Assembly (NCBI GenBank): GCA_015039365.1
Contig: WION01000731.1
Coordinates: 1 to 22,334 of the forward strand
DNA length: 22,334 nucleotides
Reading direction: 5' to 3'
Origin: Amanita rubescens
Taxonomy: Eukaryota; Basidiomycota; Agaricomycetes; Agaricales; Amanitaceae
A program made the position numbers and the translations under genes. The notes beneath the pieces were generated by a model. The model worked only from the letters and a program-made list of their open reading frames with translations. It had not been told where the DNA came from and ran no database searches. Positions 18,888 through 22,334 of the stretch are shown here, piece by piece; position 1 is the stretch's first letter, and each line of letters opens with the position of its first letter.

Positions 18888-21448
18888 TTATTTTTTTGAG
18901 AAAAATCTCTCTATCCCTTTCGACTCGACTCGACGGCGCTTTGCACTTTTATGGGTAGTGCCTTTCTTCGGAGATCTGTCCCTTGGTTTAGACTCTCTTG
19001 CCGAATCTTTCGCCAATTCCTGGGCAAAATGGAAATCCTCGTGTTCCATCCGCACCATCTTAAGAGGATCGGATTCCTCCATTATATCGCTGTCGAGAAA
19101 AACTGTCAACTTTTTCCCGCATTTAGGACATGTGTGTGATACTGATGGGAAATCTTGGGTTGTCGATTCTATTACCAGAGAACTGTCAGTTTGCTCCATA
19201 GGATCGTTTTCCAATCCATCCATTTCACGTGGTCGCTTGTCATGGTTTCCCGACTTCAAGAAGGTCTCGATACTCTGTTGCCCGGCTTCAGCGACGTCAA
19301 TGCCAGTAAAACCTAGAGCGATGTGCGATATATTCATTTTCGCGCCATTACCAACCAATTCCTTCCACAGCTTGTCACCAGCAGAGGCAATCACATCGAC
19401 CGTTATTTCACGCGTGAACGGAAATGGGGCCTGTTTCGATCGTCCTGCTTCAGGATCTAGAGAATCTTTAGATCAGTCGAAAGGGGGTGAACATATCACA
19501 TTACATTTCCGCGCATGGAGGACGAGGGTCTTGGGCCAGAGGTTTGGTTCAGTTTTCCTGGCATTTCTCAACCGCAGTGCTAATTCTGCTGCCAGGACGC
19601 GAATCCAATGATGTCCTTCCGATGCCTGTGTAACGGCTTGCGGCAAGTTCTTTGATGCCAACATGCTTTTGTTCACAATAGATTTTTCCTTGACTAACAC
19701 GAATGATTAGATGTCGGGAACACTTTTGGATTGGCGCACCCTCGTTACGGTCGATTCCTCTGAACAAAATGAATAAACTAATGTGATATGTATACCCGAA
19801 ACTTACCGGAGAATTTCATAAACCCAAATAGATTCTTCTCCGAATTTACGCTGGAGCTCGTCTAGAACCACGTTATAGGTATGAAAGGGACCTGTACAAT
19901 ATACACACCCAAGGTGATGGTGCTTCAGAGGATCAGTCGCAGAGCGTTAAGGCTAAAAAAAATCTACCAACAGTAAATCGCCGACAGTCGATGCTTCAAA
20001 CTCCTCTGCCAGTGCCTTTCCAAGCTTTCCACCTAGGAATCTAATCTAGTACCAAGTCAACACGATCAATACATAAAAAATACCAGCGCTCACTTTGCGG
20101 AACGGCACAGGTTTCAGATATTTTGGTATGGCAGCATTCCTCAGAATGCTCTATATATCATCAGACGCTGAGAGTTGGCTCAACAACTGACTTTTACCTG
20201 ACTGTTCGGCTTCTTGTATGATGCAGTCAACTAAAATAAGCGTCAGTATGGATAAGAAATAAACACGAATGAGTCTCTAACCTTGGCTAAAAACTTGTTG
20301 CGGGCGATTCCCTTCGAAACATCGATTGATCAACCCTTAAGCTGTTTCGCCGATGCTAACACCTACCGCTGAAGTCGAGTAGCCTAGTTTCTCTAATACC
20401 TCTTGACGCGCTTTTTGCATCAGTTCAGCGGCGATAGACAAAGCGACATCATGCCAGGTTGTAATCATATCTTCCTCCTCGTGCACTTCAACTGGCATGT
20501 CCGGGCCCGTCTGATTAGGATAGGCATCCGGGGACTCTGCTTGCTCTCCTGAGTTTGTTGCATCATCTGCTTGCACATTCTCAGCGTCTTCAGATTTTTG
20601 ATCGTTGGAAACTGAGGTAGAGGATTGCGGCGCCGGATTTATAGGTATGACATGGCCGAGGTTGCCCCACAGTATTGGAGGCGGAGGTGGAAGCAATGTA
20701 TCCATTCCGTGCGGGGCGTCCGGTGGTACTTTGGCAAGGTACGGAAACCGCTCCAACATAATCCTTCGCACCGGACGCGTAAAGTCAAAGAAGGCTTCAT
20801 CAATGGACGCCTTTTCTTTGAAAAATCGTCAGTTATCTCGCGTCCCTGTCGCGTTTGCTCATCGTAAGCACTGTTTCTCACCAATTTCACACTCTGGTAG
20901 ACATTCCTTGAACAAAGCCCCGATTTTCGTACTTTCACTGCGATAATAATCTAGAGAAACCTAGCAAATTTAGATTTAGATAGGTTTAATAAACGTAGGG
21001 TTGTAATCTTCCATACCTTGTGCGTGTTCGTATCCACCTTGTCCCAATATCCAGGCTCCTTTTCTCCCTCCTTATACGTCGCAACGTGCACCACGACAAG
21101 ATGAGGACATCGTTTCTTTGCATCCTTCAACTTGTCCATACGGGATATTCCATACTTCCTTGCAGGGTAGTTGACGGCAATTAGGGAGTCCCATTGAAGC
21201 ACAACGAGAGGAGTATCTGGGGGCGTCTTGAGCCTAACCATTTCACAAGCAGCATAGTATGCATCGCTGTCACACAACGCAATTACGCGCAGTGGATCAC
21301 GGATACCCAAGTTATGTGAAAGGAGATGCCGATACGTCAAAGGTGGATTCAAATCGTTCGGATCAAAGTCGTTTTCCACTAATTTTGCTTTCCCTTTCCC
21401 TTTCCATGGTGATACTGGGTTCGTTGGCAAGGTTGAGCTGCCCGTCAT
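18888..21448 (-). CDS. RAD30: DNA polymerase eta (Rad30, Y-family)
   Basis: This translesion polymerase copies past UV pyrimidine dimers. The model has twelve exons: 21448-21017, 20960-20882, 20815-20367, 20311-20282, 20230-20198, 20150-20094, 20045-19968, 19922-19907, 19861-19807, 19759-19740, 19693-19505 and 19456-18888, giving 668 aa. Catalytic metal ligands are Asp60 in CDSDAYYA and Asp176-Glu177 in ASIDEAF. VNYPARKYGISR binds the incoming nucleotide, and GIARNKFLAK, IRFLGGKLGKALAEEF and ASEGHHWIRVLAAELALRL are thumb/little-finger family stretches. The palm carries an insert of about 100 residues with a PPPPP run and an acidic segment. The C-terminus has a UBZ ubiquitin-binding finger (Cys589, Cys592, His618, His622), a basic stretch and a PIP-like GIERFFSKK. 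The 16-nt exon 8 is inferred only because exons 7 and 9 cannot otherwise be joined in phase; a one-base error is the alternative. Confidence 0.88.
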
Positions 21449-22334
21449 GACTTCGTAGTATAACAATTGACTCGAGCGTCACAATGTGACGAACGCGTAC
21501 ATGTACATAAAATTACAATTACATCATGACCTTGTTCATATCGCCACCTTCCCAGGGTTTTCTGTGAGCTGATGTCCACAGATAGCAAGTCCTGTTCATA
21601 TCATAGGTTGAATCGCAACTCAAAATCAGTACATAAAGAAAGCGTCTTACTTTACCCTCTCGCAGCTCTTCCGCAGTCGGCATAAGGCCCAAGCGAAGAA
21701 GCTCAGATGCCTTCGAGACAACAGGATCGTTTTGCATGCTAGGAAGCCTGGCTGAGTGGGGAATTCAGAGAAAAGGCACATCTCCTAACCTTGCAACGGC
21801 GACTACTTTCCCTTGCTTGGCATAGTAAGCTATGAACTGTGGGGTTTCCTGTCATACTTCCTTACGACAAACCCAATGAATTGGATTACCTTCATTCCCC
21901 CCGGGTCTCCTTTAACGATAACGTCGTCATACTGGTGCCCAATGCCACAGTATCTGAGTTGTTGGCCCACTACGTGCTCCATGGTGAGTTATCAGCCGAG
22001 ATCAAACAGGTCATCGTATACTCACGCGAGCTCCAGAATATAGGAACTTTGACAAATGCCTGAGGACTACAGAAATGGTCTTCCCGACAGCGCGGCCATG
22101 ATTACCAGCCACATTCCAGTGTTCAATCCTGGTCTCTTGCCATCAATTTCTGGGTAGATCGCAATGTCGCCTGGAAAAGGTGATCAACGGATGACTACCG
22201 TAGATGGTGAGTGTCCTACCAATGGCATAGACATCGTTGCTGCTGACGCTTCTTACTCTCAGATATTCATCAACCCTAATGCCTCCGTTCTTCTCAACCT
22301 CGATGCCACTGCCTTTAAGAAATTCCGTTGCCGG
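21445..22334 (-). pseudogene. AIF/ferredoxin-reductase-type NAD(P)H oxidoreductase, 3' part, two frameshifts
   Basis: This is the C-terminal part of a FAD-dependent oxidoreductase of the AIF (AIFM3-like) or bacterial ferredoxin/rubredoxin reductase family; the rest lies beyond the window. Exons are 22334-22220, 22170-22026, 21969-21890, 21836-21790, 21738-21651 and 21591-21445. Conserved pieces are PATEFLKGSGI, NDVYAIGDIAIYPE (FAD-binding), RIEHWNVAGNHGRAVGKTIS, PQAFVKVPIFW, GQQLRYCGIG, DDVIVKGDPGG, and a C-terminal region with KASELLRLGLMPTAEELREG. Within exon 22170-22026 the frame changes twice, near 22131-22132 and within 22066-22070, each as if one base were missing. Adding both would also restore the phase of the next junction. 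The last exon runs 48 codons to a TGA overlapping the Pol eta ATG, so its stop may be secondary. Either the gene is decaying or these are sequencing errors. Confidence 0.75.

Noticed and set aside
22066..22076. 11-nt GT-AG segment (gtagtcctcag) as an intron in the AIF-like gene
   Set aside because: Far too short to be spliced by known spliceosomes; a missing base explains the frame change and also restores downstream phase.
1..22334. CRISPR arrays, rRNA genes, bacterial operons or phage genes
   Set aside because: None seen; introns, gene content and spacing are those of a fungal nuclear genome.

Overview
The window looks like nuclear DNA of a basidiomycete fungus, most likely an agaricomycete. 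Genes are dense and split by many introns of about 45-60 nt. Intergenic gaps between housekeeping genes are 130-210 bp. The encoded Ras, Swd2, RPB5, DNA polymerase eta and sesquiterpene synthase have the sequence character of mushroom-forming fungi. All exon models were built by hand from splice signals, reading phase and remembered family motifs. No search was run.

Layout. 62-930: a TIR-bounded repeat element with a tRNA-like Pol III unit inside. 1030-1786 (-): VPS71/ZNHIT1 subunit of SWR1. 1920-5229 (+): one open reading frame joining cystathionine beta-lyase to mevalonate kinase. 5807-7042 (-): a sesquiterpene synthase, convergent with the fusion. 7121-9021: a gene-poor gap. 9022-9895 (-): RPB5, sharing a 155-bp bidirectional promoter with SWD2 (10051-11312, +). 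11454-12805 (+): thymine-DNA glycosylase. 12963-14111 (+): TRAP-alpha/Irc22. 14319-15335 (+): Ras. 15680-16608 (-): a CIA30-family complex I assembly factor. 17672-18208 and beyond: a promoter-like region with an unrecognised spliced transcription unit. 18888-21448 (-): DNA polymerase eta. 21445-22334 (-): the 3' part of an AIF/ferredoxin-reductase-type oxidoreductase, cut by the window edge and carrying two apparent frameshifts.

How the genes relate. Most are unrelated housekeeping genes: chromatin and transcription (VPS71, SWD2, RPB5), DNA repair (TDG, Pol eta), ER (TRAP-alpha), signalling (Ras) and mitochondria (CIA30, AIF-like). The exception is 1920-7042. There a mevalonate-pathway kinase, physically fused to a methionine-pathway lyase, lies tail-to-tail with a sesquiterpene synthase that consumes the pathway's product. 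The fusion, a cluster of apparent GC-AG introns, several micro-exons and the damaged AIF-like gene are the points most worth checking.
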